DNA of 64,000 nt, from the NCBI RefSeq assembly GCF_003086295.3, contig NC_092052.1, positions 71,030,910 to 71,094,909 on the forward strand, given 5' to 3'. Made by a program: the position numbers and the translations under genes. The number at the start of each line of letters is the position of its first letter. Within the stretch, counting starts at the first letter, position 1. Below are positions 1-11,263 of this stretch, one piece after another. The DNA is from Arachis hypogaea. Lineage: Eukaryota > Streptophyta > Magnoliopsida > Fabales > Fabaceae. Below the pieces are notes generated by a model. That model made no database searches. It was not told the origin of the DNA and worked only from the letters and a program-made list of their open reading frames with translations.

Positions 1-953
1 TTAATTAACCCAAGCTTTAACATAACCTATATATATACTCTATATAACTTTAGAATCCATACCTAGCTACCCAGAATTTCTCTTTCACATTTCATACTCA
101 TGTATCAACTTTTATTTTAATTTTATCATACATGCATTGACCTTTGAATTCTTAACTTAACGTTGGGGTAATTTTGTCCCCTTATTTATTTATTGAATAT
201 TTTTTATTTTTTTTTAAGGATAAAAATAAACATAGCTTATTAATGCACATAGATTTTTAATTCTTATAGTTTCACATGAGTAGGTATCCAAATTCCCATT
301 ATATTATCATGACACATTCCCTTATTATCTTTTGTTCCCACAATTTCCCAAACTTAATTAGCACACACAATTCTATCTTAAGCTAACCAAAGATTCAGTT
401 TGGGATATATAATTGTTTTTCCGCTTAAGGCTAGTAATGTGGTAAAATATAGAACAAATGGGATTTAAAGGCTCAAAGTGGCTAACAAAGGTAATTGAAA
501 GGGTAGGCTTAATTTGGATAAGTGAGCTAAACAATTAATGGCCTCAATCATATGCAAACATATAAATATAATAAATATTGGACATATAGGATGAAACAAA
601 ATATAGATTACAATCATAGAGAAGTAAACACACAAGAATAAAATAATTATGGTTAAATAATGTAACCATGCATAAAGGCTCAAATCTCACAGGTTGTGTG
701 TTCTTTAGCTCAAAAATCATGTTCCAAATACAACTTCAAGCAAATTTAACATAAAAATTTAATTAAAATTAGTGAAATTTTGTTCCAAAAATAGAGTCTT
801 AGAAGAAACTTATTGTCTTTTCAATCAAGTGGAACATGCATGCAACTAATCTATTGCTATGCAATTTATCCTATTCTATAAAAGAAAAACTAACTAAATA
901 TCCTAATTTATTGGTGTTTAGAGAAGAGAAATTACCTCCGGAAGTCAGGTACT
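1..953 (-). other. E1 3' untranslated region, AT-rich
   Basis: No credible ORF. Stretches around 375-560 match the E4 3' UTR (about 46075-46260) and, in the other orientation, the E5 3' UTR (about 58310-58500), which shows that the three elements are related. The short ORFs here are chance. Confidence 0.75.
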
Positions 954-961
954 GACCGACC

Positions 962-996
962 TCCCCACACTTAAGTCTTTGCACCGTCCTCGGTGC
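962..996 (-). promoter_or_regulatory. E1 internal stem-loop plus purine motif cassette
   Basis: Read on the minus strand: stem GCACCG, loop AGGA, stem CGGTGC (996-981), 8 nt, then AAGTGTGGGGA (972-962). The purine motif matches the one next to the LTR in E4 and E5, but this copy lies just after the accessory ORF, far from any LTR. E4 and E5 have the same cassette in the same place with altered but still paired stems. Confidence 0.7.
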
Positions 997-1153
997 CATC
1001 TGTCAGGAACAGGGGTGGGCAAGTAGCAGTATCTCCACAGTCGGGACCATCATGGCTCCCTGTGCTGGTAAAGAAAGTGGAGTCCGGGGTGTCTGAGTCC
1101 TTGAATTTTCCCATAATCAGTTCCTTGAGGTATGTGAATCGGCGCTTGTTACG

Positions 1154-2224
1154 TCACTCTCTCATCTTAGCTTTGTGTTCCTGCCGATCCAACCTTTCGA
1201 GTATTTGATGGAGCAGTTGATCTGTGGTAGGTGCTTGTGGTACGGAAGGAGGAATGTCCTGAGCCGGTTCAGTGGGCTGGCTTGGAGTGGCTGCTGAGGG
1301 TCTGATATATTTCCCATTAAGGACATATTGATCATCCCGTGGAAGTATGGCTTTGGTGTCCCCAGCTCTAAAGGAGACTCTGGCTGCTGAGATGAGATCT
1401 GAGACCAAGGCGGGGAAAGGTAAGTTACCCACGATTTGTACGTGTCCCATGGCATTCCGGATGTGTCTTGGTAGGTTCAGAGGCTGGTCTGTAAGGATGC
1501 ACCATAGTATAACGGCCATGTCCGCAGTGAAGGAGGACTCATGAGTGCTCGGAAAGACGTAATGGGACATGATCTGTGCCCATACGTGAGCCTCCAGGGT
1601 AAGTGCTGATGCCGAAATTCCCTTAGTGCGGGTACGATGGTATCCGTAGATCCATCGGCTGCCAGGTAGTGCGATAACTCTGAGAACAGCGTCCCAGTCA
1701 AATTGGTACATCTGGCGCTTGAGTGCAGCTTCTTGAAAGGCGTCCAAACCTTTTGGAATAGGGGGAAGACATAGAGCTTTTTGAATGGCCTCTTCTGTAA
1801 TGGGGACTTGCTTCTGACGGACAAAGACAGACTGCAGGGTTGGGAGGTGGAAGTTGGAGTAGAACTCGACTACCCAAGAAAGATTGACCTACCTCGGCTG
1901 TGTCTGTAGGAAACCCCATTGTCTTTGTGTAATTTGCGGATCAACAAAGGTAGCAATATAGTTTGAGAGGAGAAGAAGGTATTCGTTGTTGTAGCTCCTT
2001 TCTGCCAGGATGGGGAACATCTGCTCACAGTAGCGATTGGAAAATCATGCAGTGTCCTTTGCTGGAAAGGCTTTTTATTTATCATCAAGCTTTATAATCC
2101 TCTTAAGTCTCTTTGTTGAGGGTTTAACCGCAGTTGAAGAGGGTTCTGCCACTAATGCTCTTTTTGTTCCTCTTCTTGCTGTTGATTTGGGAGTAGCTTT
2201 CTCTTTTTCTTTCTTGGTGGCCAT
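1154..2224 (-). pseudogene. E1 accessory ORF (putative plant transposon protein family), broken
   Basis: The reading starts at ATG 2224, with a Lys-rich N-terminus (MATKKEKEKATPKS) that looks like a nuclear-targeting or nucleic-acid-binding tail. It shifts frame at least once before the conserved middle (1747-1154). That part has FDWDAVLRVIALPG, WAQIMSHYVFPSTHES and LPRHI, which line up with FDWDAVKERIALDP, WHQILSNFIMPSTHET and LPRFI of the E4 copy. E2 carries a relative. I recall this as the family Pfam calls putative plant transposon protein; no biochemical role is known to me. It occupies the env-like position of Athila elements, but I see no membrane segment or signal peptide. Confidence 0.7.
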
Positions 2225-2250
2225 TCTGAAAAAGGGGAGAGAAAGTAAAT
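2225..2250 (-). promoter_or_regulatory. Putative splice acceptor before the E1 accessory ORF
   Basis: On the minus strand a pyrimidine tract (TTTCTCTCCCCTTTTT) followed by CAG ends one base before the ATG at 2224. E4 has the same layout. It would suit a spliced subgenomic RNA for the accessory ORF, as in env-bearing retroelements. Inferred from sequence only. Confidence 0.45.
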
Positions 2251-3010
2251 TAAATTCAAAGAGATAGAGCAAGAAAGAGAACGAAAAAGGGTGGTTATGA
2301 ATGCACAGTAAAAGGTAAATGATGTTAACACATGGTCATGACTACATGTGAAAAGTTATCAATGGAAAATAGTTAGTGCATATGATTACAAGTGAATGCA
2401 AGGCGTTTATTGGCATGCTGGCAAAGGCATGAGTAGCATAGATCAAGCATCACTCGTAACAAACCATCACGTTTGTATTGACAATTATTTATAACGAATA
2501 AAATATAAAAGGGGTTTTGTGAAAAACGGGCATTTAATAGTAGAGTAAAATAACATAGAAAAGTGCAAAATGCCATATGGGCTTTTTCACAAACACATAG
2601 CATGCATGGTGAAATAATGTATGGAAAGTATTAAATTGAACATGCAAGCAACCCTTTAAAAAGTAATATATAATTGCCAAACAAATTTAGAACAATCCAC
2701 AAGCATATAATGAGAAATAATGACTCAAATAAAATTCTAACACCAAGTAAAAAGGAAGGAAATATGAATAATGAAAGTAAAAAGAAAAGAAAAGAAGATA
2801 ACATAGAAAAATAAGAAGAAAAATAGAAAAGTAAGGAGAGAAGAAGAAAAAGAAAACCTTGTTAATGGGGGGGAGAGAGAGAGAGAGAGAGAGAGAGAGG
2901 GTGTAAAAAGTGAGAAAGAAGGAAGAAGGGAGGAAGAAGAAATAAGGAGGGAAAAGAGAAAATAGGATTTGAGGAGAAAAAGATAAGATGAGTGGCAAAT
3001 CAGGGAAGTT
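2251..3010 (-). other. E1 non-coding spacer with a GA/CT microsatellite
   Basis: AT-rich, purine-rich on the plus strand, with a (GA)n run at about 2873-2898. The ORFs on either strand are low complexity and not credible genes. E5 has a comparable pyrimidine-rich block in sense orientation (about 37705-37775) at the same relative place. Confidence 0.6.
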
Positions 3011-3011
3011 G

Positions 3012-3560
3012 TGCAGCGCAATCGACGCGGTCGCGTGAACCACGCGGTCGCGCGACTTGCGCTGATACTGATTGATGCGGCCGCGTCGGTCACGCGGTCG
3101 CGTGTCCCATTTTATGCCACTGGCGCGAGGGCAGCCTTGTGCTCGCACAACTCTCTGTTCAAAATCATTAATTGCCAAATATTGGGTGACGCGATCGCGT
3201 GGGCATGCGATCGCGTGAGTGGCCATTAGAAGAATGTGACGCGGTCGCGTCAGTCACGCGGCCGCGTGGGAAGGATTGTGCGTTCAGCACCAATCCAGCA
3301 CCACTCTAGCACAACTTTCGGTTGTGCACCCTTTTGACGTCGAATTCTAGGGCATGCGGCCGCGTGGGTCACGCGGTCGCGTGGGAGGCCAATGTTCCCA
3401 TGTGACACGGACGCGTCGGCGATGCCATCACGTGGGGCAATTTGTGCCATTGGCGCGCCTCCAGCCACCCTCCTGCGTGACTCTCTGTTTGTTTTTATTT
3501 TCTCCCATCTCCTTGCGACGTGGACGCATCAATGATGCGGTCGCGTAGCGTAACCCCCCT
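3012..3560 (-). repeat. E1 internal CGCG palindrome array
   Basis: About ten dyads of the type CACGCGG(T/C)CGCGTG, separated by less GC-rich sequence. The copy near 3257 includes the perfect 14-bp palindrome CACGCGGCCGCGTG. The same motif type forms an array in the E1 LTR (10034-10232) and in both places in E4. It lies between the integrase and the accessory ORF. The GC- and CpG-rich base composition contrasts sharply with the AT-rich surroundings. Confidence 0.8.
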
Positions 3561-3674
3561 TTTTTTTAAAAAAAAAATAAAAGTATGTAAAGGCAGATGC
3601 ACGAAATGTACTAATAAAGAGAAGTGTTATTAAATAGAAAAAACTAAAAATAAAGAAAAGAATGATCATACCAT

Positions 3675-3692
3675 GGTGGGTTGTCTCCCACC
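3675..3692 (-). promoter_or_regulatory. Conserved GGG-hexaloop-CCC hairpin downstream of pol
   Basis: Minus strand: GGTGGG, loop AGACAA, CCCACC. The same position in E4 is identical, and in E2 it is ATTGGG-AGGCAA-CCCAAT with two paired changes. Role unknown; a stem-loop in genomic RNA or a signal near the former splice or termination region is possible. Confidence 0.55.
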
Positions 3693-3885
3693 TAGCACTT
3701 TGCTTTAACGTTCGTAAGTTGGACGCTCCATTAGCTCAATCTTCAGCTATGTGAGGATCTTCCAAGAGGAAGATCTCGAGCTCCTTATTTTTCTGCATCC
3801 TCTCTCCATGGTATAGCTTTAAACGATCTCCATTAACTTTGATAAGTTCAGAGCTTGAAGGATGGTTTAGGTGATAAACTCCATA

Positions 3886-5508
3886 CTATTCGGCCATCTC
3901 TATTCTGTATGGACTATCCCATCTTGATCTCAACTTTCCTGGCATGAGTATCAGTCGAGATTTGTAAAGGAGGACTAAGTCCCCAGGATGGAACTTTTTT
4001 CTCTTAATGTGCTGATCATGTACAACCTTCATCTTCTCCTTGTATAGTCTAGAGTTCTCATAAGCTTCTAGGCGAAGGCTTTCCAATTCTTGCAGTTGCA
4101 ATTTCCTTTCAGCTCCGGCTTCCTCAATTCCCATGTTGCACTCCTTTACTGGCCAAAAGGCTTTGTGCTCGACTTCAACAGGGAGATGACAAGCTTTTCC
4201 ATAGACTAAGTGGAAAGGACTCATCCCAATGGGTGTCTTGTATGCGGTTCTGTATGCCCAAAGTGCATCTTGTAGCCTGGTGCTCCAATCTCTTCTATGA
4301 GGTTTGGCTATCTTCTGCAAGATACGTTTTATCTCTCTGTTTGACACCTCGGCTTGCCCATTAGTCTGAGGATGGTATGCTATTGCAACCTTATGAATTA
4401 TTCCATGCTTCTTCATTAATCCTGTTAGTCTCCTGTTACAAAAATGGGTGCCTTGATCGCTCACGATTGCTCGTGGTGATCGAAAGCGACAAATAATGTG
4501 GTTTCTCACAAAGGAAACAATAGTGTTAGCATCATCAGTGCGGGTAGGAATTGCTTCCACCCATTTGGAAACATAATCCAAAGCTAACAATATATAAAAA
4601 TAACCATTAGAATTTGGAAATAGACCCATGAAGTCAATGCCCCAAACGTCAAAAATTTCATAGAAAAGAATAATTTGTTGAGGCATCTCATCCCTCCTGG
4701 ATATATTACCAAATTTTTGGCATGGGAAACAAGATCTACAAAATTCGGCAGCGTCTCTAAAAAGTGTAGGCCACCAGAATCCACAGTCTAAGATTTTTCT
4801 AGCTGTTCTTTGAGGGCCAAAATGTCCTCCACTCTCAGATGAGTGACAGACCTCTAAGATGGACTGGAATTCTGATTGAGGCACACACCGTCTAATTACC
4901 TGGTCAGCACCACATCTCCATAAATATGGGTCATCCCATATATAATATTTAGACTCGCTTTTCAGCTTGTCTCTTTGATGCTTAGAAAAGTTTGGAGGAA
5001 AGGTGCGGCTAACTAGATAATTAGCTACAGGTGCATACCAAGGGACTACCGCGGATACTGCTTGCAGGTTATCAAATGGGAAATTATCAGCTATAGGAGT
5101 GGGGTCATCTGAAATGTGCTCAAGGCGACTCAAGTGGTCTGCCACTAAATTTTGGTTACTACTCCTATCCTTTATTTCTAAATCAAATTCTTGTAATAGC
5201 AGTATCCAACGTATAAGCCTTGGTTTGGACTCCTTTTTAGCTAATAGATACTTTAGAGATGCATGGTCCGAGTACACTACTACCTTTGTACCAAGCAAAT
5301 ATGCTCGGAATTTATCCAGAGCAAAAACAATAGCAAGAAGCTCTTTCTCAGTAGTAGTGTAATTGGACTGTGCTGCATCTAGAGTTTTATACGTATAAGC
5401 AATAACAAAAGGGTCCTTACCTTCACGCTGAGCCAATGCTGCTCCTACTGCATGGTTGGAAGCATCGCACATTATTTCGAACGGCTGGCTCCAGTCCGGT
5501 CCTCTCAC
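3886..5508 (-). pseudogene. E1 RNase H and integrase part of pol
   Basis: 540 codons without a stop. RNase H comes first: MCDASN near residue 13, [12 protein letters not shown], then [10 protein letters not shown]. Next is the HHCC zinc-binding region ([11 protein letters not shown], then CRSCFPC). The integrase core shows the catalytic triad in [14 protein letters not shown] and [11 protein letters not shown], and it ends with the GKLRSRW motif before a TAG stop. Homologous sequence continues in frame after that stop to about 3742, so the tail was lost by a nonsense mutation. It lies in frame with the RT block, separated by the stop at 5578-5580; the true polyprotein start is far upstream, and the Met at 5508 is not a real start. 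Confidence 0.9.
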
Positions 5509-5577
5509 AATTGTAGCTTGAGTCAGGGCGGTCTTCAGCTTAGCAAATGCTTGTTTGCAATCTTCACTGAACTCGAA

Positions 5578-6366
5578 CTATATATCCTTCTGCAGTAGTC
5601 TGGATAAGGGAAGTGTTACCTTACTAAAGTCCTTAATGAATCTCCTGTAAAAACATGCATGGCCAAGGAACGAGCGGACTTCCCTCACAGAAGAGGGGTA
5701 AGGTAAACTAGAAATAACATCCACCTTTGCTGGGTCTACAGAAATGCCAGTATTAGACACAACATGTCCTAGTACAATCCCTTGTTTAACCATAAAGTGA
5801 CATTTTTCAAAATTTAATACAAGGTTTGTACTGACACATCTATCTAATACTCTAGATAATCCATCTAAGCAAAGGCTAAAGGAATCGCCATAAACACTAA
5901 AATCATCCATAAAAACTTCCATACAGTCCTCAATAAAATCAGAGAAAAGACTCATCATGCACCTTTGGAAGGTAGCTGGTGCATTGCACAAGCCAAATGG
6001 CATTCTCTTGTAAGCATAAGTCCCAAAATGGCATGTAAAAGTAGTCTTCTCCTGATCCTCAGGAGCTATATGAATCTGGAAATAACATGTGTAACCATCT
6101 AAAAAACAATAATGTGATTTACCTGACAGGCTATCCAGCATTTGATCAATCAATGGAAGAGGATAGTGATCCTTACGGGTTGCTTGGTTGAGGCGTCTGT
6201 AGTCAATGCAGACCCTCCAAGCGTTCTGTACTCTGGTTGCTATGAGCTCTCCATGCTCATTCTTCACTGTAGTGACTCCAGACTTCTTTGGTACTACTTG
6301 TACTGGGCTTACCCATTCACTGTCTGAGATGGGATAGATGATATCTGCTTCCAGTAGTCTGGTCAC
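5578..6366 (-). pseudogene. E1 reverse transcriptase part of pol
   Basis: Contains the Ty3/Gypsy RT core: WRVCIDYRRLN, the GYTCYFQI block, FGLCNAPATFQR, the catalytic FMDDFSVYG (YxDD-type aspartates intact), VLGHVVS and FLGHACFYRRFI. RT sequence also extends upstream in the same frame to about 6650 and is cut there by at least two stops (TAG near 6593, TAA near 6442). A TAG at 5578-5580 separates it from RNase H. The catalytic residues survive, so the loss is by premature stops rather than active-site change. It would copy element RNA into cDNA in a virus-like particle. Confidence 0.9.
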
Positions 6367-6651
6367 TTCCTTTTTGATAACCTCTAAGATAGTGGGGTTC
6401 AGTCTTCTTTGGGGTTGACAAACGGGCCTTGCTCCCTCTTCTTAAAATATTCTGTGCTCACATACTTGAGGGTTGATGCCTACTATATCTGCCAAACTCC
6501 ACCCAATTGCCTTCTTGTGCTTCCTCAGCACACTAAGTAACTGCTCTTCTTGTTGAGAAGTGAGTTCCCTTGCAATGATAACTGGACACTATTGCTTGTC
6601 CTCAAGGTAAGCATATTTGAGGTGTGGAGGAAGGAGTTTCAAGTCTAACTT

Positions 6652-7605
6652 CTAATCATGGTCAGGCTCTGGGTTGTCTGGAGCTGGTAACAACGGTAAA
6701 GCACTATCATTGTCCTCTGAGAATGTCCCCACACTTGGACCTTGTCCTGTGTGCTTCTCCTCTAATTCCTCCTGGTGAACTTTAGCTACAGTTTCAACTA
6801 TGATGTCACACTGGAAGATAGAATGATCTTCTGGAGGGTACTTCATAACTCCATTGAGGTTGAAACTTACTAATCGGCCATCTATTTCAAAAGAGTATGT
6901 TCCTGAAAAAGCATCCAATTTGAACTTTGATGTCTTCAGGAAAGGTCTTCCAAGTAAGATTGATGATGGCTTCTTTGAGTCATTTTGGGGCATCTCCGGA
7001 ATATAAAAATCAGTGGGGAATGTGAGTCCCTTAATGCCCGCTAATACATCTTCAGCAACTCCAACCACTGTAATAATGCTCTTATCTGCTAACACAAAAC
7101 GAGCTGCCGACCTTTTTAAGGGAGGGAGCCTCAAAATATCATATATAGACAAAGGCATTATACTCACACATTCTCCTAAATCACACATGCAGTCAGAAAT
7201 TATCACACCACCAATAGTACAATTAACTATACAAGGACCTGGGTCACTACACTTTTTAGGTAAACCTCCCATTAAGGCATATATGGAACTACCTAAAGGA
7301 ATAGTTTCTAATTCATTAATTTTGTCTTTATGTATACATAAATCTTTTAGAAACTTTGCATATTTAGGTACCTGTTGAATAACATCAAAAAGAGGAACAG
7401 TTACCTCAACCTTTTTGAATATCTCTACCATTTTGGGATCAGGTTCCAGCTGCTTCCTGGGCTTCCTTGCAAGTTGTGGAAATGGGATAGGAGTGGTGTC
7501 TTCTGCAGTATCTGCGCCCTGTGGTGCTTCCTCCTGTGGTTGAACTTCTTCTTTTTCAGCTATGTTTTGTATGTCCTCTTCCTCTTCAGCATCTTCTAGT
7601 TCCAC
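6652..7605 (-). pseudogene. E1 gag C-terminal linker and aspartic protease
   Basis: An acidic, Pro/Gln-rich N-terminus is followed by a retropepsin-like domain. The usual CDLGASVSIMP block reads CDLGECVSIMP, so the catalytic Asp is present but the two residues after Gly are changed. ILLGRPFL, the second conserved protease block, is intact. It ends with TAG at 6652-6654, in frame with RT downstream and gag upstream. A protease of this kind would cut the gag-pol polyprotein; the DLGEC change may have damaged it before the stops arose. Confidence 0.8.
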
Positions 7606-7659
7606 TACCTCTTCAGCTGAGGCGTGTTCTGGTAGGCTTGGCTCCTTCTGATTCCACTC

Positions 7660-7848
7660 CTACAGTGTGGTTCCGGACCTCAGGGTGATGGCATTGATGC
7701 CACCCTTGGGATTGGGTAATGGTTGAGAGGGAATTCCACTAGAGCTCAAAGGTTGGTTATTGGAGTTATTCATCGATCCAATCTGTGATACAAGAGCTTG
7801 CAAAGTAGCGTTCAGACCATTTAGAGTGGCATTAATGTTATTTTCCAT
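7660..7848 (-). pseudogene. E1 gag-protease linker fragment
   Basis: 62 codons in the same frame as gag and protease, with an Asn/Ser/Pro-rich linker ending GGINAITLRSGTTL, a peptide typical of the gag-protease junction in this group. It is bounded by in-frame stops on both sides (TAG at 7660-7662; TAA at 7897-7899 upstream). It is not an independent gene. Confidence 0.7.
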
Positions 7849-7896
7849 GGTCTGTTGTCTCCGATCAATGGATTATAGTAAATCATCATTAGAAGA

Positions 7897-8946
7897 TTAT
7901 GCAAACTCATCAGTATAGTGGCTATAATCAGTACAGATTATGCAAACTCTCTGTGGGACCAACTGTTGGTTTTGCTGTGGTGGAGAAGGTTGAGCTTGCT
8001 GAACTTGCTGTTGATTCAATTGCATCTGCTTCAGCAAGTTGGTCATTTCACAGATACTCTGAGTTAGAGCAGCAGTCTCTCTGGTAGAGGATACCTCTGC
8101 AACGGCTTTTGAACGGCCTTGTTTCTGCCTGTGATTCCGAGTAGATTCAGCTAAGTCGCTGATCAATTGCCATGCCTCATCAGTGGTCTTGTACTTTTTC
8201 ATAGACCCATTGCTAGCACTTTCTAATGTGGTCTTATCTTGGGGCCTCATGCCTTGTGTGACGTAACCAAGTAATACTATCTTGTCAATCATATGGTGGG
8301 GGCATGCTTCCAGAAGATTATTGAAGCACTCCCAGTATTCATAGATTGTCTCAGATTCATCCTGAACAATCATGGAAATGTCTTTCCTCAGTTTATCAGT
8401 AACTTCGGCTGGAAAGAAATTTTCCAAGAATTCTCTTCTCAGTGTATCCCAGTTGGATACAGTTGCTGCTGGTTGAGTGTAGTACCACTCTCTTGCCTTT
8501 CCCTCAAGAGAAAACGGGAAAGCTTTCAGCAAAATTGAAGTTTCATCTGCACCATCATGCCTGACAGTAAAACAGGCTGCTTGAAAATCTCTTAGGTGCT
8601 TGATAGGCTCTTGAGCAGGAAAGCCATGAAACTTGGGCATCAAATTGAGCAGTGCGGTCTTTATTTCAAAGTCTGTAGCCACCATTGGGTGATGCGCTTG
8701 AAATGGTTGCATTGTAAAATCAGGGGCTCCAGCCTCCTGGATAGTAACTCTCCTAGCTGCTGCCATGTTACCTGCACGTAAATCAACCAAATCAGTAGAA
8801 CGGGGGCTGGTTTCTTTCTCATGTGACGTTTCAGATCCGCCCTCAGAGAGGACTAACCAACGCCGAGCTTGCCTTATTCGTGAAATAGTTTTTTCAATCT
8901 CAGGATCGAATACTAGCAAGTTTGGATCAGGAAGTGAACGCGTCAT
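7897..8946 (-). pseudogene. E1 Gag
   Basis: 349 codons from an ATG close to the PBS. The retrotransposon gag domain covers about residues 110-215 (KAREWYY, WDTLRREFLENFFP, ETIYEYWECFNNLLEACPHH). A Gln-rich stretch leads to a zinc-knuckle remnant CIICTDYSHYTDEF, in which the last Cys has become Phe, and a TAA ends the frame immediately after. Gag would form the particle shell and bind genomic RNA. The in-frame continuation (7848 onwards) shows that this was once one gag-pol ORF. Confidence 0.85.
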
Positions 8947-9038
8947 CTAACGAAAGAAACAAGCAGCTCATGGTAGCAGGATAAAATAAAATGCAAATAA
9001 ATAAAATCCAATTAATAACTTTAGCACTCTATTACAAC

Positions 9039-9056
9039 TCCCCAGCAACGGCGCCA
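9039..9056 (-). promoter_or_regulatory. E1 primer binding site, tRNA-Asp type
   Basis: Minus strand TGGCGCCGTTGCTGGGGA, one C-to-T change from the perfect complement of the tRNA-Asp 3' end seen in E2 and E3. It lies a few bases inside the LTR end, as required to prime minus-strand cDNA. Confidence 0.85.
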
Positions 9057-9061
9057 AAAAT

Positions 9062-10527
9062 TGATATAAGTTGTGCGTTGCAAGTATAGTTCTTAACCAA
9101 CCAGAAATCCGCTTATCAATTTAGAAAGTTTGTCACAAAAATTAAAATTTAAAATACTGGGAGTATGAATCCCATGTCGTCTCCCAACGAGTTGCAGAAA
9201 GGTGTGCTATTTTATTAATCAGATATTTTCAGAAAGAGTTTGAGCTGAATAAACAGGAAATTAAATTGGGGAAATTATGTAATTTAAATAAAAGCCTTGA
9301 CTGGGAGTAGATTAGTTGGAAGCCCTATTCTTGTTGCAGTACTCTCAAGATTAATTGATAATTGAAGGTCATTCTGTTTAGTTATCCCTTACTAAATAAG
9401 GGAAAGTCAAACAAGTTGGAATGATGTTTCTACTCACAAGTCCTAATCCACTTACTTGGAAGGACTGGCGTTAGTGACTAGAGAGCCATCCAACAGTAAA
9501 CCCAATTACAATCTCTCTTTTGAGTATTCCAACTCAAGGGTTCCTTTCAATCAACTCCCCATCAAGTTAGGAAACTACTCGCTCATTGTGATTATGGAAC
9601 ACATAACATAGAAAAGGGAATTAAAGAAAGACATGATAAATAGAACTCAAAGAAATCAATTAAAAATAAAAGTAACTCTTGTATTAATAAATTCTAAAAT
9701 AATCCAATAGCAAAATTGAGTAAATTAAAGGACATGGAAGAGTAAAGCCAAGTAAAGAAAACGAACTAGAATGACGAAGTCTTGATGAGGTAATAACTCT
9801 TCTCAATATTCCAATGCAAAGAGCAATCGAAATAAAAATCCTAAGAACTATGAATGTGTAGAGAGAAAACCTAGAGGAGGAGTAAAACGAGATCTAAAAA
9901 CTAAAAACTGTGTAGAATGAATGTTGTTTTTGGTTTCTGCATGTCCTCTGACTCTAGTCTGCTTTTCCGAGCCGAAAACTGGGTCAAAACAGGGCCCAAA
10001 ATCGCCCCCAGCGAATTCTGCAGATTATGCAGATCACGCATGTCACGTGATCGCGTCATTCATGCAGACGCGTCATGCGCCGTTTTGCTATGCCACGCGG
10101 GGGCATCGTCCACGCCTCCGCGTCACTTGTGCTATTCCAATCCGCGCGGTCGCGTGAGCCATGCGACCGCGTCACTGTCATTTCCTCTCTTCCGCGCGGT
10201 TGCGTGAGCCATGCGGCCACGTCACTTCTCGCTGGTCATCTCCTTAATTTCTTGTGTTCCTTCCATTTTTTGCAAGCTTCCTTTCCAATCTCCAACTCAT
10301 TCATGTCCTGTAAAGCCTGAAGCACTTAACACACAGATCACGGCATTGAATGGAATAAAGGGGAATTAAAATACAAAATTAAAAGTCTCTAGGAAGCAAG
10401 TTTTTAATCATGTAATAATTTTAGGAAGGAAATATAAATGCATGCTAATCATATGAATAAGTGGGTAAAGATCATGATAAAACCACACAATTAAACACAT
10501 TATAAACCATAAAATAGTGGTTTATCA
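9062..10527 (-). repeat. E1 5' LTR (1466 bp)
   Basis: On the minus strand it begins TGATAAACCACTATTTTATG and ends CTTATATCA, next to the PBS. The TG/CA ends and position define the LTR. It has the same start and nearly the same length as the E4 LTR (1465 bp), so the two are close relatives. I see no clear TATA box where E4 has one. The CGCG palindrome array at 10034-10232 lies in its U3 part. Confidence 0.85.
10034..10232 (-). repeat. CGCG palindrome array in the E1 LTR
   Basis: Several imperfect palindromes such as GCGCGGTCGCGTGAGC and CATGCGACCGCGTC, of the same motif type as the E1 internal array at 3012-3560. Each contains CGCG boxes. The block is CpG-rich within an AT-rich LTR. Confidence 0.8.
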
Positions 10528-11263
10528 ATGACCGTTTCGCAAAGAGGATTCCGCTCTAGGTAGTCTTTCGAGTCTAGGGTGAATCTCGTTCTCTGTTTAT
10601 ATATATATACTGTGAGACCAGCCAACGTTTGCACCCCGTTTATATGCGCACTTTAGCCTAAATATTGTGTACAAGACTCCTCTTGTGTGGCTACTTGATG
10701 AGGTACCAGAGAGACGTCATATGGCAATGTCTGGTCGTGCAGAGGAGTAATAGATGATGTTCTACCTTTTGATGACATTCCACCTTACTTGAATTTTGAA
10801 GACTTAGAACGTACTTTCCCTTGCTTTAGAAGTTTAGAGGGACTAGGTGATTATAGAGTCTAGGCTAGCTTGGGCGCCAGCTTAGGAACTTTTTGAACAG
10901 ATCAGGGCCTGGGATGTTGTATGTTTTATATGTATATAGTTATTATATAGCTATATCTAGGGGTGTTCTAACTAAAAGTCTATACTCTAATAAATGATGG
11001 ATCACCGAATATTGTCAATTGCTTGTGATGTATTTATGTGTGGTTGTTTATAACTATTTTATCTACTATCAGTTGTGAATTGATTATGAATGATTCCGTC
11101 TATTAAACCCAAACATTTTAAAAAAAAAGTACCTCACAAAATAACTACGTTTTTAACAGCGAATCAGTCTCATATAATAAATAATAGATAATAATTAGGA
11201 AGACAAGTTGGTAACACTCAGTTTCCGGTATGATCTAGACATACTGAAAATTGGGTCGTTACA
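10528..11263 (+). repeat. Tekay-like LTR-a, 3' part only
   Basis: It starts abruptly at ATGACCGTTT where E1 entered; the same point in LTR-d is near 34068. A TATATATATA run at about 10597-10606 is a candidate TATA box. It ends GTCGTTACA just before the PBS. The rest of this LTR should lie left of E1, outside the window. Confidence 0.8.

Larger units (their letters stand above)
1..10527 (-). mobile_element. E1: Athila-type Ty3/Gypsy LTR retrotransposon, 3' end off the window
   Basis: On the minus strand this runs 5' LTR (right), tRNA-Asp PBS, gag, aspartic protease, reverse transcriptase, RNase H and integrase, accessory ORF, 3' UTR; the 3' LTR lies left of position 1. It is the only element here with RT and integrase, so it represents the autonomous type. 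The whole gag-pol lies in one reading frame but is cut by several stop codons, so it is dead. Its right edge abuts a Tekay-like LTR at the sequence ATGAC (10528-10532), which should be its target duplication. LTR type, 3' UTR, accessory ORF and palindrome arrays are shared with E4. Confidence 0.9.

Noticed and set aside
2687..3226. 179-codon minus ORF with hydrophobic Phe/Leu-rich tail, env-like at first sight
   Set aside because: The hydrophobic part is the translation of an A/T-rich tract and the (GA)n microsatellite, and the rest is the CGCG array; no related ORF in E4.
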